A DNA stretch of 26,472 bases, taken from positions 1 through 26,472 of the forward strand of contig JBGZBU010000012.1 of NCBI GenBank assembly GCA_041844835.1. The letters run 5' to 3'. The DNA is from CAUUCX01 sp041844835 (GTDB lineage: Bacteria; Bacillota; Clostridia; Peptostreptococcales; Anaerovoracaceae). The notes under the pieces were generated by a model. That model ran no database searches. It was not told where the DNA came from and saw only the letters and a list, made by a program, of their open reading frames with translations. The position numbers and the translations under genes are program-made. Shown here piece after piece: positions 1 to 8,141 of the stretch (its first letter is position 1; the number at the start of each line of letters is the position of its first letter).

Positions 1-115
1 CGGCTTCAAGCTCAATTGCCTGCGTGATCACAGGTCCGAAAGGCAAGTTGATAGCAAGGGGGGATGATAACAGCAAGATCAAAACTAATACAAGTGAAAA
101 GATCCGTTTCAGCAT
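1..115 (-). CDS. N-terminus of a secreted or lipid-facing protein (partial)
   Basis: An open frame starts at ATG 115 and runs off the left edge, so only 38 residues are visible. They begin MLKRIFSLVLVLILLLSS: a short basic n-region and a long Leu/Val/Ile core ending in small residues, which is a textbook Sec signal peptide or N-terminal anchor. A purine-rich ribosome site (GGAAAGGAAGGG) sits just upstream of the ATG. No Cys lipobox is visible in the part present. The function cannot be told from this fragment. It is separated from the amidohydrolase upstream of it by about 170 bases, so it may or may not share that transcript. Confidence 0.7.
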   Translation of the reverse strand, partial: MLKRIFSLVLVLILLLSSPLAINLPFGPVITQAIELEA

Positions 116-190
116 ACTATCCCTTCCTTTCCTAAAGAAGCATATAACTAAAAAGGGCCGGGTCTCCACATTAATACTGCATCTGTTAAA

Positions 191-219
191 ACGATATCAC
201 TTATGATCCCTTTTTTCAA
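191..219 (-). promoter_or_regulatory. Weak candidate promoter for the truncated left-edge gene
   Basis: On the minus strand TTGAAA (214-219) is followed after exactly 17 bp by TATCGT (191-196). The -35 matches consensus at five of six bases and the -10 at four of six. It lies about 75 bp upstream of the ATG at 115. This is a motif match only. Confidence 0.25.
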
Positions 220-286
220 TCCGTTTGCTGCAAATTTTGAAAAATTCCTATCTTAACCGGCAAGACATATGCTGCATCACATCCGT

Positions 287-1891
287 TTATCTTTCGTAAA
301 GCAGCTTGCCGTCTATGAATGTCATATCGACTTTCATATCCATAATTTTATCGTCGGCACAATTCTCATAATCGCCGTTGAGTACCACCAAATCAGCTGC
401 TTTGCCCACTTCTATGCTCCCTTTTTTATCTTCCTCAAATGCCGCATAAGCGCCGTTATAAGTGAACAATCTGAGCGCATCCATTTTACTTATACGCTCT
501 CCCTGGCTTATTTTCTGCCCGCTCTGCGTAATTCGGTTCACCGCAAGATGTATCCCCATCAGCGGATTTGAAAATGTTATCGGACAATCGCTGCTGCCCG
601 CCTGAATTACTCCCTCATCGATAAAACGTCTGCATGTAAACATATTGTTCACCCTGTTTTCGCCGTAGTTGACAACATACCCGTCTCCGAATTCGTAAAG
701 GAAAATAGGCTGAGGTATCGGCACTATCCCGAGCCTTTTTATCCGTGCAAGCAGCTCGTCATTTATTATGGCGCAGTGCTCTATGCGATTTCTGTGATCC
801 TTTTTAGGTATCGCCTCAAGTGCGCGTTCTATGGCCCTTGAAATGATGTCCACGCCCTTGTCTCCAACTGCGTGACTCGTGAGCTGAAAACCTTTTTCAT
901 GCGCCTTCATCATGATTTCATCAGCCAGTGCCTGATCCGCCGCAATGATTCCGCATGAGTCGGGATTACTGCAATACGGCTCAAATGTGGCGGCTGTCGG
1001 ACCGCTGCTGCTCCCGTCGATCATTAATTTTACGGGGCCTATTCTGAAATGATCCGTATTTTCTTCATTCCTTGGACCTTTTTCTATTTGAGCCTTCACG
1101 AAATCGATATTATCCACGAAAGAAAAGAGGATGGCATTTATTTTAATATCGATTATGCCTTTCTCAACGGCCTCCCGCTGCGCCTCAAGCTGCATCTCGC
1201 CATATCCTCCGGAGTCGTGCACCGAAGTAATCCCCTCAGCGAGAAGCATTTTATTCGCCCGTCCGAAAGCATCCATGAGCTCAGCCTTGCTCGGCAGCGC
1301 CGCCTTTACCATCACCATATGGGCGTTTTCTTTCATAACACCGTTAAGACTGCCGTCCGGATTTCTTTCCATTTCCCCTCCGGGGATCTCGGGAGAACCG
1401 TCTGAAATTCCCGCGACTGCGAGCGCCTTGCTGTTGTTGGAAGATATGTGCGCGCACGTGCGCACCAGATAAACCGGATTGTTCGGCGCCGCCTCGTCAA
1501 GCTCCGCCCTTACCGGGTGTCTCTTTTCGGCCAGTTTGCTGTGATCATAGCCCCATCCTCTGATCCACGCGCCCGGAGGCAAATTTTTCGCGGCGGCGGC
1601 AATCTTTTTCTGAATGTCGCCGATTGATTTGACATGCGGATAACGGCAATCCACGCCCGCAGCATTCATCCCCATAACGCCCATATGCAAATGTGCGTCA
1701 ATAAATCCCGGGATCAATGTCCTGCCCCTCAAATCAATCACCTCGGTCATACCTGCAACGTAATTATCCGCTTCACTATTGCCGCCGCAAAAAACAATTT
1801 TTCCATCTTTGACCGCGACAGCCTCACAGCGAGTATCAAACTTGTCTACCGTAAGCACTTTACCGTTTTTAAAAACAATATTCGCAACCAT
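287..1891 (-). CDS. YtcJ-like metal-dependent amidohydrolase
   Basis: 534 residues of the amidohydrolase superfamily (Amidohydro_3/YtcJ group), which hydrolyse C-N bonds in a TIM barrel using one or two metal ions. Visible landmarks are the N-terminal beta-sandwich with the HxH metal motif in FIDAHLHM (H67, H69), a lysine in GPVKLMIDG (about 288), H340 in LTSHAVGD, H372 in IEHC and the barrel-end aspartate D435 in AGSSDCP. The C-terminus (GKAADLVVLNGD) is the typical closing strand of the sandwich. The ATG at 1891 has AGGAGGT just upstream. There is no signal peptide, so it should be cytoplasmic. Substrate specificity in this family cannot be read from sequence. The position behind an SSS symporter suggests that it processes the imported solute, for example an N-substituted or cyclic amide compound; that is inference. 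Confidence 0.9.
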   Translation of the reverse strand: MVANIVFKNGKVLTVDKFDTRCEAVAVKDGKIVFCGGNSEADNYVAGMTEVIDLRGRTLIPGFIDAHLHMGVMGMNAAGVDCRYPHVKSIGDIQKKIAAAAKNLPPGAWIRGWGYDHSKLAEKRHPVRAELDEAAPNNPVYLVRTCAHISSNNSKALAVAGISDGSPEIPGGEMERNPDGSLNGVMKENAHMVMVKAALPSKAELMDAFGRANKMLLAEGITSVHDSGGYGEMQLEAQREAVEKGIIDIKINAILFSFVDNIDFVKAQIEKGPRNEENTDHFRIGPVKLMIDGSSSGPTAATFEPYCSNPDSCGIIAADQALADEIMMKAHEKGFQLTSHAVGDKGVDIISRAIERALEAIPKKDHRNRIEHCAIINDELLARIKRLGIVPIPQPIFLYEFGDGYVVNYGENRVNNMFTCRRFIDEGVIQAGSSDCPITFSNPLMGIHLAVNRITQSGQKISQGERISKMDALRLFTYNGAYAAFEEDKKGSIEVGKAADLVVLNGDYENCADDKIMDMKVDMTFIDGKLLYER

Positions 1892-1926
1892 AACGCACCT
1901 CCTGCAATATAATTTTTCGTATTTTT

Positions 1927-1954
1927 AAAAGACTGCCGTCTCCGGCAGCCCTTT
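1927..1954 (-). terminator. Stem-loop with T-run between symporter and amidohydrolase
   Basis: Read on the minus strand, CTGCCG-GAGA-CGGCAG is extended by G-U and A-T pairs to a stem of about 12 bp and followed by TTTTAAAAAT. The two wobble positions pair only in minus-strand RNA, which argues that it acts on that strand. Lying between co-directional genes, it could partly terminate and so lower amidohydrolase expression relative to the symporter, or protect the 3' end of the upstream message. Confidence 0.6.
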
Positions 1955-1991
1955 AAAATCAATAAATCCCCTTTGAAAATCAATTTAAAAA

Positions 1992-3488
1992 TCAATCGAA
2001 ATTCACTCCGTGATAAAAATCCGCATACTGTTTTGTAAGTTCGTCCATGAGCTTTTGCGGGCGTGATTTGCTCGCAAACGAAACTACTATGAACACGAGA
2101 ATATTCGCAATCAGCGCAAACAGGGTCGCGCCGCCTGCCGCAAACGAGCCCGGAGCCGTGAGCGGAGTGAACGTGAACAGCACTATCAAGATGATGCCTA
2201 CAAGCATTCCGGAGAAAGCCCCCGCCGTAGTGGACCTCTTCCAGAACAACGCTCCCACGGTAGGAACCATTACCTGCGCCGTTCCCCCAAGTGCGATAAG
2301 ACCGATGGTTACGAGCAATCCCGGAACATAAAGGCACATTATGTAAGCCGCCGCCGAGACGACCAATATAGCCCATCTGCCAACCCAGATGAGTTGATTT
2401 TCCGAGAGATTTTTGTTGACATATCTCCTGTGGAAATCCATCGTGTAAATCGTTGACAAAGAGAGTACCTGAGCGTTTGCCGTAGACATTGCCGCCGCCG
2501 CGCCGCAAGCCATGAGCACGGATCCGATAAAGAACGGAGCCTGCTCAAACAACACTGTAGGCAGTATATAATCTGCATTGCCGTTTACCAACTTGCTCAC
2601 ATCCGGGTAGAGCACTTTTCCCGTGTTTCCGGTGAGCATTGAGCCGGTGTACGCAATTGCCGCGATTGCGAGCAGGAACGGCATCATATTGAATGTCTTC
2701 GGCGATTTTACGGAATAAAATCTCGCCCACAGCTGAGGTCCCATAAATGAACCGACCGGGGTGATGATAAACATCGCTATCCACGCCATCCATTTTCCTT
2801 CCGCAAGCACCGTGTGTCCCGGGAACATTTCCTCAAGCCTCTGGAACATCGCCGTAGGTCCTCCGACCAGACTTGCGACATAAAGTCCGGCAAACATCAT
2901 ACCGAAGAACAGCAACACTCCGTAGAAGATATCACACCATGCTATCGCTCTGATACCGCCCGCCCATACGTATATGATGATAACGATATAAAATACCAAT
3001 GCGCCTATGGCAAACGGAATCAACCCGCCGGAAGCGACCTGAATCAGATAAGCCCCGCCGGACAGCTGGATTTGCAGATACGGGATCGTACAAACAACCA
3101 GGATCAAACCGACCAGATTCCCAAGAGGCACCGAACCGTACTGATGCTTAAAGAAATCCGTAGCAGTCACATAGTTGTTGATTTTTCCCATATACCATAT
3201 CTTTTTACCTATTACGTAGTACATAACGCCAAACAGGATGTTCCACGCTATTGCGGTCCAGTACAGAGGTCCCTGCGTGTAAAAATATCCGTTGGAGCCC
3301 AGGAAAGCAAAAGCGCTCCACCATGTCGCCGCTACGGAAAAGAAGACCGCGACGGCACCCATACCTCTTGATTGAATAAAGTAATCCTCTGCAGTTGCCT
3401 GCGATTTACTTCTCGCCGCAAAGCCGATCGCAAGAGGAAATATCATGAAAAAACCTATGACAGCAAGAGCAATTATGTTCTGATTCAT
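1992..3488 (-). CDS. Sodium:solute symporter (SSS family)
   Basis: 498 residues with about 13 hydrophobic segments, typical of SSS (SLC5-like) carriers that couple solute uptake to sodium. Characteristic stretches include the TM1-TM3 region (YFIQSRGMGAV, ATWWSAFAFLG, GPLYWTAIAWN), the WAGGIRAIAWCD segment and a late VPTVGALFWKR segment near residue 400. It is plainly paralogous to the symporter at 6634-8103, sharing GPLYxTxxAWNIxFG, VYLWAGGxRA and GALFWKxS-like blocks. Its ATG overlaps the stop of the small membrane protein upstream (ATGA), so the two are probably translationally coupled. The substrate is unknown; pantothenate, amino acid, sugar and organic-acid carriers all belong to this family. 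Confidence 0.9.
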   Translation of the reverse strand: MNQNIIALAVIGFFMIFPLAIGFAARSKSQATAEDYFIQSRGMGAVAVFFSVAATWWSAFAFLGSNGYFYTQGPLYWTAIAWNILFGVMYYVIGKKIWYMGKINNYVTATDFFKHQYGSVPLGNLVGLILVVCTIPYLQIQLSGGAYLIQVASGGLIPFAIGALVFYIVIIIYVWAGGIRAIAWCDIFYGVLLFFGMMFAGLYVASLVGGPTAMFQRLEEMFPGHTVLAEGKWMAWIAMFIITPVGSFMGPQLWARFYSVKSPKTFNMMPFLLAIAAIAYTGSMLTGNTGKVLYPDVSKLVNGNADYILPTVLFEQAPFFIGSVLMACGAAAAMSTANAQVLSLSTIYTMDFHRRYVNKNLSENQLIWVGRWAILVVSAAAYIMCLYVPGLLVTIGLIALGGTAQVMVPTVGALFWKRSTTAGAFSGMLVGIILIVLFTFTPLTAPGSFAAGGATLFALIANILVFIVVSFASKSRPQKLMDELTKQYADFYHGVNFD

Positions 3489-3745
3489 TCAGTATCACCC
3501 CTTTCCGGATCTTCCTCGATTTTTTTCTCACCCCAGTTGTCCTTATATGCCAGGAAAATAACCAGTACCATAAATGCCCACATTATCAGGGTGAAACCGT
3601 AGATGAAAGGAAAACCGAAAATGTACGGTTCAGCCTTGTGCTGGAAAAACAGCACTCCCGGAAATTCCATAATTAAAAACCCGATGAGCAGCAAACCGAA
3701 ATAAATTTTGCTTCTCGTGCTCATCTTTGCATCCTGTGGTCTCAT
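3485..3745 (-). CDS. Small two-helix membrane protein paired with the SSS symporter
   Basis: 86 residues. The chosen ATG (3745) has AAGGAGG about 10 bases upstream; a longer upstream reading lacks such a site. Two hydrophobic helices are visible (about residues 14-33 and 44-66), separated by HKAEPYIFGFPFIYGF, with a charged C-terminal tail (KKIEEDPERGD). Small proteins of this design (DUF3311/YhdT-like) are known to be encoded directly before SSS transporters, and the stop overlaps the symporter ATG here, so it is likely an accessory or stability subunit. The family name is recalled from the pattern, not searched. Confidence 0.75.
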   Translation of the reverse strand: MRPQDAKMSTRSKIYFGLLLIGFLIMEFPGVLFFQHKAEPYIFGFPFIYGFTLIMWAFMVLVIFLAYKDNWGEKKIEEDPERGDTE

Positions 3746-3773
3746 AAGAAAACCGCCTCCTTTCCGACAAATA

Positions 3774-3829
3774 TAAAATAATAACAAGAACCGCCGCGAA
3801 GAGTTGCCGCGCTCTTTGTTATTATTTTA
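3774..3829 (-). repeat. 14-bp perfect inverted repeat in the symporter operon leader
   Basis: TAAAATAATAACAA (3774-3787) returns exactly as its reverse complement at 3816-3829, with a 28-base centre containing further partial pairing (CCGCCGCG against GCCGCG-like segments). It lies between the response regulator stop (3886) and the small membrane protein start (3745). It could be a terminator for the regulator gene, an operator, or a 5' leader hairpin; a TAAAAT -10-like hexamer (3824-3829) is inside the right arm. Confidence 0.55.
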
Positions 3830-3839
3830 TCGTTCTCTG

Positions 3840-3866
3840 CTTAATATTGACTTAACCGAACCTTAA
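3840..3866 (-). promoter_or_regulatory. Three TTAAG boxes at exact 11-bp period, candidate response-regulator site
   Basis: On the minus strand TTAAG occurs three times, at 3862-3866, 3851-3855 and 3840-3844, each step exactly 11 bp. OmpR/PhoB-family regulators bind tandem direct repeats of this type, one helical turn apart (for example the PhoP boxes of Bacillus). The array overlaps the -35 position of a possible promoter with -10 TAAAAT (3824-3829) and no good -35, as expected for an activated promoter. The gene directly upstream encodes an OmpR-family regulator. Confidence 0.5.
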
Positions 3867-3885
3867 TGTTTTCTGAAAAAAATTT

Positions 3886-4623
3886 TTAGATGGCTTCCGA
3901 TGAGCTGTCGCCGTTTTGCAGCTGATAATTGAATTTATATCCCAGCCCTCTGACGCTTATTATATAGTTTTTATCTTCATTCCCGCGCGACAGTTTCTTG
4001 CGGATATTGCTTATGTATACCATTATTGTTTTTTCATCGCCCGGGATGCTGTTTTCTTTCCAGGCATACTCGAAAATTTGATGCGGCGTGTACACCCTCT
4101 TTGCGTTCTTTATCAGCAGATGGAGTATGTCGAATTCCTTGACGGTGAAATAGACATTTTCATCAGCGACGAATACCTCCCTGGTGCTCGCATTGACCGT
4201 CAGCCCCGGCGCCCTGTAGATCTCCGGCGTTTCCTTACCTGCGGTCAAACTGTCCATTCTGCGCAGATGCGCCTTGATCCTCGCGATCAACTCCTCCGGT
4301 AAAAACGGTTTTGTCATATAATCGTCACCGCCTACGGAAAGCGCCACTATTTTGTCGATCGTTTCAGTTTTGCAGCTCAAAAATATGATCGGATTGCTGT
4401 ATTTTTGCCGAATTTTTGTGCAAAAATCGATGCCGCTGAAATCCGGCAGCATGATATCAAGCACCGTCAAATCCGGATTTTCCTCTTCAATCAGGCGACA
4501 TGCGTCCTCGCAGTTATGTGCGACAAGCGCGTCAAACCCCTCATCGCGAAGATAAGTATTTATGACATCGCACACGCTGTTTTCATCATCGACAATCAAG
4601 ATTTTTTTGTTCAATTTCAACAT
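3886..4623 (-). CDS. OmpR/PhoB-family response regulator
   Basis: 245 residues. The receiver domain (about 6-120) shows the acidic pair D12-D13, phospho-acceptor D56 in VLDIMLPD, S83 in IIFLSC and K105 in MTKPF. The C-terminal winged helix (about 145-235) has the family signatures VYFTVKEFDILHLL, YTPHQIFEYAW and VYISNIRKKL...IISVRGLGYKF. It is therefore a DNA-binding output regulator working with the kinase encoded immediately upstream. The ATG has CGGAGA at normal spacing. It lies about 100 bases downstream of the kinase stop, so the order is kinase then regulator. Likely targets are the flanking symporter operons; that is inference from position and the nearby TTAAG boxes. Confidence 0.93.
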   Translation of the reverse strand: MLKLNKKILIVDDENSVCDVINTYLRDEGFDALVAHNCEDACRLIEEENPDLTVLDIMLPDFSGIDFCTKIRQKYSNPIIFLSCKTETIDKIVALSVGGDDYMTKPFLPEELIARIKAHLRRMDSLTAGKETPEIYRAPGLTVNASTREVFVADENVYFTVKEFDILHLLIKNAKRVYTPHQIFEYAWKENSIPGDEKTIMVYISNIRKKLSRGNEDKNYIISVRGLGYKFNYQLQNGDSSSEAI

Positions 4624-4701
4624 AAGAGTCTCCGAAAAATTGTCTGAATTTCAGTGCAAAAAAGTTCTTTAATGCAAAAGCCGCCGTCATATTATCTCTA
4701 T

Positions 4702-4719
4702 ATTTTCACAATTTTCACA
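4702..4719 (-). repeat. Tandem 9-mer between kinase and regulator genes
   Basis: ATTTTCACA occurs twice head to tail on the plus strand (TGTGAAAAT twice on the minus strand), in the gap between the kinase stop and the regulator start. It may be an operator or mere AT-rich chance; nothing else supports a role. Confidence 0.35.
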
Positions 4720-4724
4720 CCATG

Positions 4725-6470
4725 TCAATACGGATCCAGATACAAAGGGAGTTCCACGGTGAATTTACTGCCGTGTTTGGAACTTCTGACATATATATTC
4801 CCCTTGTGCGCGTTTACAATTTCTTTCGCAATCGTAAGCCCGAGTCCGGTGGATTGCATTTGATCCGCGTTTTTCCTGCCGGAGGCGTTGTGCGCCGCTT
4901 TGACGAATCTGTCGAATATGTATGGAATCTTCTCTTCGGATATTCCGGGGCCGTTGTCCTCGACGGAAAAAGAAAATATCCCCTTTTCATCGTCTTTCTC
5001 CATCGACAGCGTGATCTCATCCCCCTCTGCGGAAAAGCGTATCGCGTTTGAAAGAATGTTGACAAACACCTGCTCGATCCGCAATTTGTCGGCGATGATC
5101 CGTACCTTTTCGATCTCTTCTTTATCCATCTCCGCCCTTATCAATATCCCGTGCCCCTCCGCATCGGTCATGTGGTTATCGATCAGCGTCTCAATTATAT
5201 CTCTCCCGTCCATTACCATAAAATCAAAGGAAAACTGATTTGTCTCAAGTTTTGTGAGCATGAACAGATCGTGTATGAGATGCTCAAGCATGCGCACCTT
5301 GTTGTACATTATATCTATCGCTCTCCTCTCGGTCTCCTTATCGTTGAATTTGCCGTCTTTAAACGCCACCAAATGCGCAATGAGCGCCGTTATCGGCGTT
5401 TTCAGTTCATGCGAAATTGATGAAAGCAAAATGTCGCGCATTTTTTTCGACGAAATCAGTTCCGCCTCGGTCTTTTTAAGCTCGGTCACATCGCGTATCC
5501 TGCCCTGCACCGCAATCGCATCGCCCTGATTTATGATTAGCGTCGTGAGCACATCGCACCACAGTTCTCTGCCCGATCTGTTGTACATTCTGATTGTATC
5601 GTTTTTGCTCCAAGACGCATCCTCGCAAAAGTCATCGGGGTCGAATAACGTTTCAAGCGTCGCCAGATATTCGGAATTCACGAGATTGTAGTGAAACAGC
5701 GGATTGCTCAAAAAAGCGGCAGGCTTGTAGCCGAACAATCTCTCGACGGACGGCGTGATATATGAAAATTTCGCCGGATTCAATTCATAGTAAAACACCA
5801 CGTCATATGAGTTTTCCGCGATTATTTTAAACCGCTGCTCTGCGATCCCTCTTCCGTCCTGAGCTCTTTGCAAAAAAATCACCAGTATGATCAGATTTAA
5901 AATATTTGACAGGACTATCTCGGCGAGATAAAAATTGTTGCTGTTATTGCCCATCGCCTCGATGAATGAAACTACCGTTTTGAAATATCCCCAGGCGCCG
6001 AACACGAGCAGCGCCACGGCCTTTTCCATGAGCGGCAATTTCCAGTAGCGGATGATCGCATAACAAAGAGCGCATGTAAGGCATAGCTGAAACATGGACA
6101 CCGGGATATAAAGAGATGCGCGGTCAAATTCGTAAATCGCGGCGAGCGCAATCCACATCATCATATACAGCGCAAATCTGCACCAATGTCCGGGAGTTTT
6201 TCTGTTTGCGAGGCTGTAGGCGCCCATCAGGAGCAGGAGTATATTAAACATGTCCAGGCTTTTACGTATTGCGAATGTCATCTCAGATTCCTTCGTGTAA
6301 ATCGTGGCAATTAAAAGGAACATGGATATTGAGAAAAGCACGAAAAATCCGCCCCAGCATTTCACATATCGCTCCTGGGTTTTGGAAAAAATATAGAAGT
6401 AAACGGACGCCATTATCAATGAAAGCGCGCCGAATACCACGTAGAAATAAAAACTGTTGAACACTTCCAT
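4725..6470 (-). CDS. Membrane-bound sensor histidine kinase (multi-TM, PAS, HisKA, HATPase)
   Basis: About 581 residues. The first 205 residues hold about seven hydrophobic helices, a multi-TM sensor like the 7TM/MASE classes. A PAS domain follows (about 213-335, including YITPSVERLFGY and the closing GRIRDVTELK). The dimerisation and phosphotransfer helix has the acceptor His in SSISHELKTP (about 354). The ATPase domain shows the N box NILSNAIRF, G1 box DNGPGI, F box IFDRFVKA and G2 box STGLGLTIA, so it is catalytically complete. The first possible start is TTG at 6476, but I prefer ATG 6470; neither has a clear Shine-Dalgarno, and a TATAAT lies only 6 bases upstream. It signals to the regulator encoded next. 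Confidence 0.92.
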   Translation of the reverse strand: MEVFNSFYFYVVFGALSLIMASVYFYIFSKTQERYVKCWGGFFVLFSISMFLLIATIYTKESEMTFAIRKSLDMFNILLLLMGAYSLANRKTPGHWCRFALYMMMWIALAAIYEFDRASLYIPVSMFQLCLTCALCYAIIRYWKLPLMEKAVALLVFGAWGYFKTVVSFIEAMGNNSNNFYLAEIVLSNILNLIILVIFLQRAQDGRGIAEQRFKIIAENSYDVVFYYELNPAKFSYITPSVERLFGYKPAAFLSNPLFHYNLVNSEYLATLETLFDPDDFCEDASWSKNDTIRMYNRSGRELWCDVLTTLIINQGDAIAVQGRIRDVTELKKTEAELISSKKMRDILLSSISHELKTPITALIAHLVAFKDGKFNDKETERRAIDIMYNKVRMLEHLIHDLFMLTKLETNQFSFDFMVMDGRDIIETLIDNHMTDAEGHGILIRAEMDKEEIEKVRIIADKLRIEQVFVNILSNAIRFSAEGDEITLSMEKDDEKGIFSFSVEDNGPGISEEKIPYIFDRFVKAAHNASGRKNADQMQSTGLGLTIAKEIVNAHKGNIYVRSSKHGSKFTVELPLYLDPY

Positions 6471-6476
6471 GAACAA

Positions 6477-6521
6477 ATTATACTACATGTTGATTCGCTT
6501 TTTTTCTTAATAAGACCTAAA
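6477..6521 (-). promoter_or_regulatory. Candidate kinase promoter with TTAAG-like boxes
   Basis: A perfect TATAAT (6477-6482) on the minus strand ends 6 bases before the kinase ATG at 6470, which would place transcription start at or next to the ATG (a leaderless message). No good -35 is seen at 17 bp (an A-run instead). Upstream, TTAAG (6506-6510) and TTTAG (6517-6521) lie 11 bp apart, resembling the array at 3840-3866. Confidence 0.4.
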
Positions 6522-6541
6522 AAATCCGCGGCTTTATTCTT

Positions 6542-6569
6542 TTGAAAAAAAATTGTGTTAAAATATTAT
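6542..6569 (+). promoter_or_regulatory. Candidate promoter of the second symporter
   Basis: TTGAAA (6542-6547), a 16-bp spacer and TATTAT (6564-6569); each hexamer matches consensus at five of six bases. The predicted start of transcription would leave a leader of roughly 55-60 nt before the ATG at 6634. Confidence 0.45.
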
Positions 6570-6633
6570 TTGTAGATTTGATGGCTTTGATGGATATAAG
6601 TCGCCGCCTTGTCATGAGGATTTGAGGTGTGGA

Positions 6634-8103
6634 ATGAATACGATGACCCCCGTACTGATAATAATTTTCATATTCACATTCATACCTTTGGTGTTCAGTG
6701 AATTTGCGCGCAATCGCTCGCTTCCCACAATTGCGGATTTTTATCTGCAAAACAGGCAGATGCCGTTTCTGCTCGTTTTCTTCACCGTTTACGCCACATG
6801 GGTAAGCTCGTTTGCAACCATAGGCGCCACGGGAACGTTCTTTTCACACGGCCCCCTTTACATGACCTGTTTTGCGTGGAACATAGCTTTCGGGCTGATG
6901 TTCATGATTTTCGGAAAACGAATATGGTTTCACGGCAAAAGGAACGATCTGATTACACCCGGAGATTTTTTCAATTTCATGTATGCGGATAAAAAACTCA
7001 ATCGCCTGATTTCACTCATGATGATAGTTTTTACGATTCCGTATATGATGATACAGATATATGCCGGCGCAATAATAATTGAAACGGCGACGCACGGAAT
7101 TATTCCGTGGCGAGTCGCAGGTCTGATTTTTTCTTTTATCATAATCGTATATCTGTGGGCGGGCGGATTGAGAGCCGTCGCGATTACCGATATTTTCTAT
7201 GGCAGCATGACTTTTTTGACTATGTTGATTACGGGTGCGCTGCTCTTCCCGCAAAACGGTGGGATTAAAACGATATTTTTAAAAGCCGCCGAGATTGATC
7301 CCGATTTTCCCATTCTTTCCTCACCGCTGTCCGCGGAGGGCGCGCTGATGTGGATTTCCATGTTCGTAATCATCCCTATCGGCGCGCTTATGGGACCTTC
7401 GATGTGGATACGCGCCTATGCTGCAAAAAATGCGGCGGTATTCAACAAAATTCCGCTCTACCTTGCGCTTCCCGCGATAATGTACCTGGGGCCGCTGTTT
7501 TCGGCGGTATCGCTGAAGATCATATCCCCCGTACACGCATATAACGATTCGCTGATCCCGGAAACGCTGATGAGCATTTTGCCGCCCTCGGTTGCGGCGA
7601 TACTCCTCTGCGGGATAGCATCGGCGTCCCTTTCCACAACAAACTCCCAAATTCATGCAATATCGCAAATATTTACTCTCGATATATACAGGGCGATAAG
7701 AAAACATTCCACTGAATATCATTTATTGTGCATATCGAAAAAAAATATAATATTGATATCAAGTATAGTTTACATTGTAATACTGCTGGTTCCGCTGAAG
7801 ATAGTCGAAACCGGCATTATCGGAATGGCGGGAACGGCGCAGATATTCGTTGCCGCCGTTGGTGCTCTTTTTTGGAAAAAATCCAACCCCACCGCCGCAT
7901 TTTGCGGAATTGTTGCGGGGACGGCTTTTTTCCTCGCGGCGAGCGTTTTCAATCGCAGCTACATCCCGATATGGGCGCTGATCGCCCTGATCGTAAACCT
8001 TCTGATTTTTCTCGCCCTGAGTCTGATTCTCGCACCGCGCCCTGAGCTTATGAAGAAAATAGAGTCGGAAAAGAGAAATTACAACAAGTTTTTTAGGTTT
8101 TAA
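6634..8103 (+). CDS. Sodium:solute symporter (SSS family), second paralogue
   Basis: 489 residues from ATG 6634 (GAGGTG just upstream; an in-frame TTG at 6622 is less likely, and another ATG at 6643 is possible). About 13 hydrophobic segments. It shares block after block with the symporter at 1992-3488: an ADFYLQNRQMP-like TM1 exit, ATWVSSFATIG, GPLYMTCFAWNIAFGLMF, VYLWAGGLRAVAITDIFYG, a SASLSTTNSQIHAIS helix and GALFWKKS. The two are therefore duplicates that have diverged, probably with different substrates. It is divergent from the kinase gene, with a shared upstream region of about 160 bp, so control by the same two-component pair is likely. The sigma-like membrane protein gene begins 38 bases after its stop and may be co-transcribed. 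Confidence 0.9.
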   Translation: MNTMTPVLIIIFIFTFIPLVFSEFARNRSLPTIADFYLQNRQMPFLLVFFTVYATWVSSFATIGATGTFFSHGPLYMTCFAWNIAFGLMFMIFGKRIWFHGKRNDLITPGDFFNFMYADKKLNRLISLMMIVFTIPYMMIQIYAGAIIIETATHGIIPWRVAGLIFSFIIIVYLWAGGLRAVAITDIFYGSMTFLTMLITGALLFPQNGGIKTIFLKAAEIDPDFPILSSPLSAEGALMWISMFVIIPIGALMGPSMWIRAYAAKNAAVFNKIPLYLALPAIMYLGPLFSAVSLKIISPVHAYNDSLIPETLMSILPPSVAAILLCGIASASLSTTNSQIHAISQIFTLDIYRAIRKHSTEYHLLCISKKNIILISSIVYIVILLVPLKIVETGIIGMAGTAQIFVAAVGALFWKKSNPTAAFCGIVAGTAFFLAASVFNRSYIPIWALIALIVNLLIFLALSLILAPRPELMKKIESEKRNYNKFFRF

Positions 8104-8141
8104 GTCTTGGATTTTAAATTTTAGGTTTTAGGAGGTATTCC

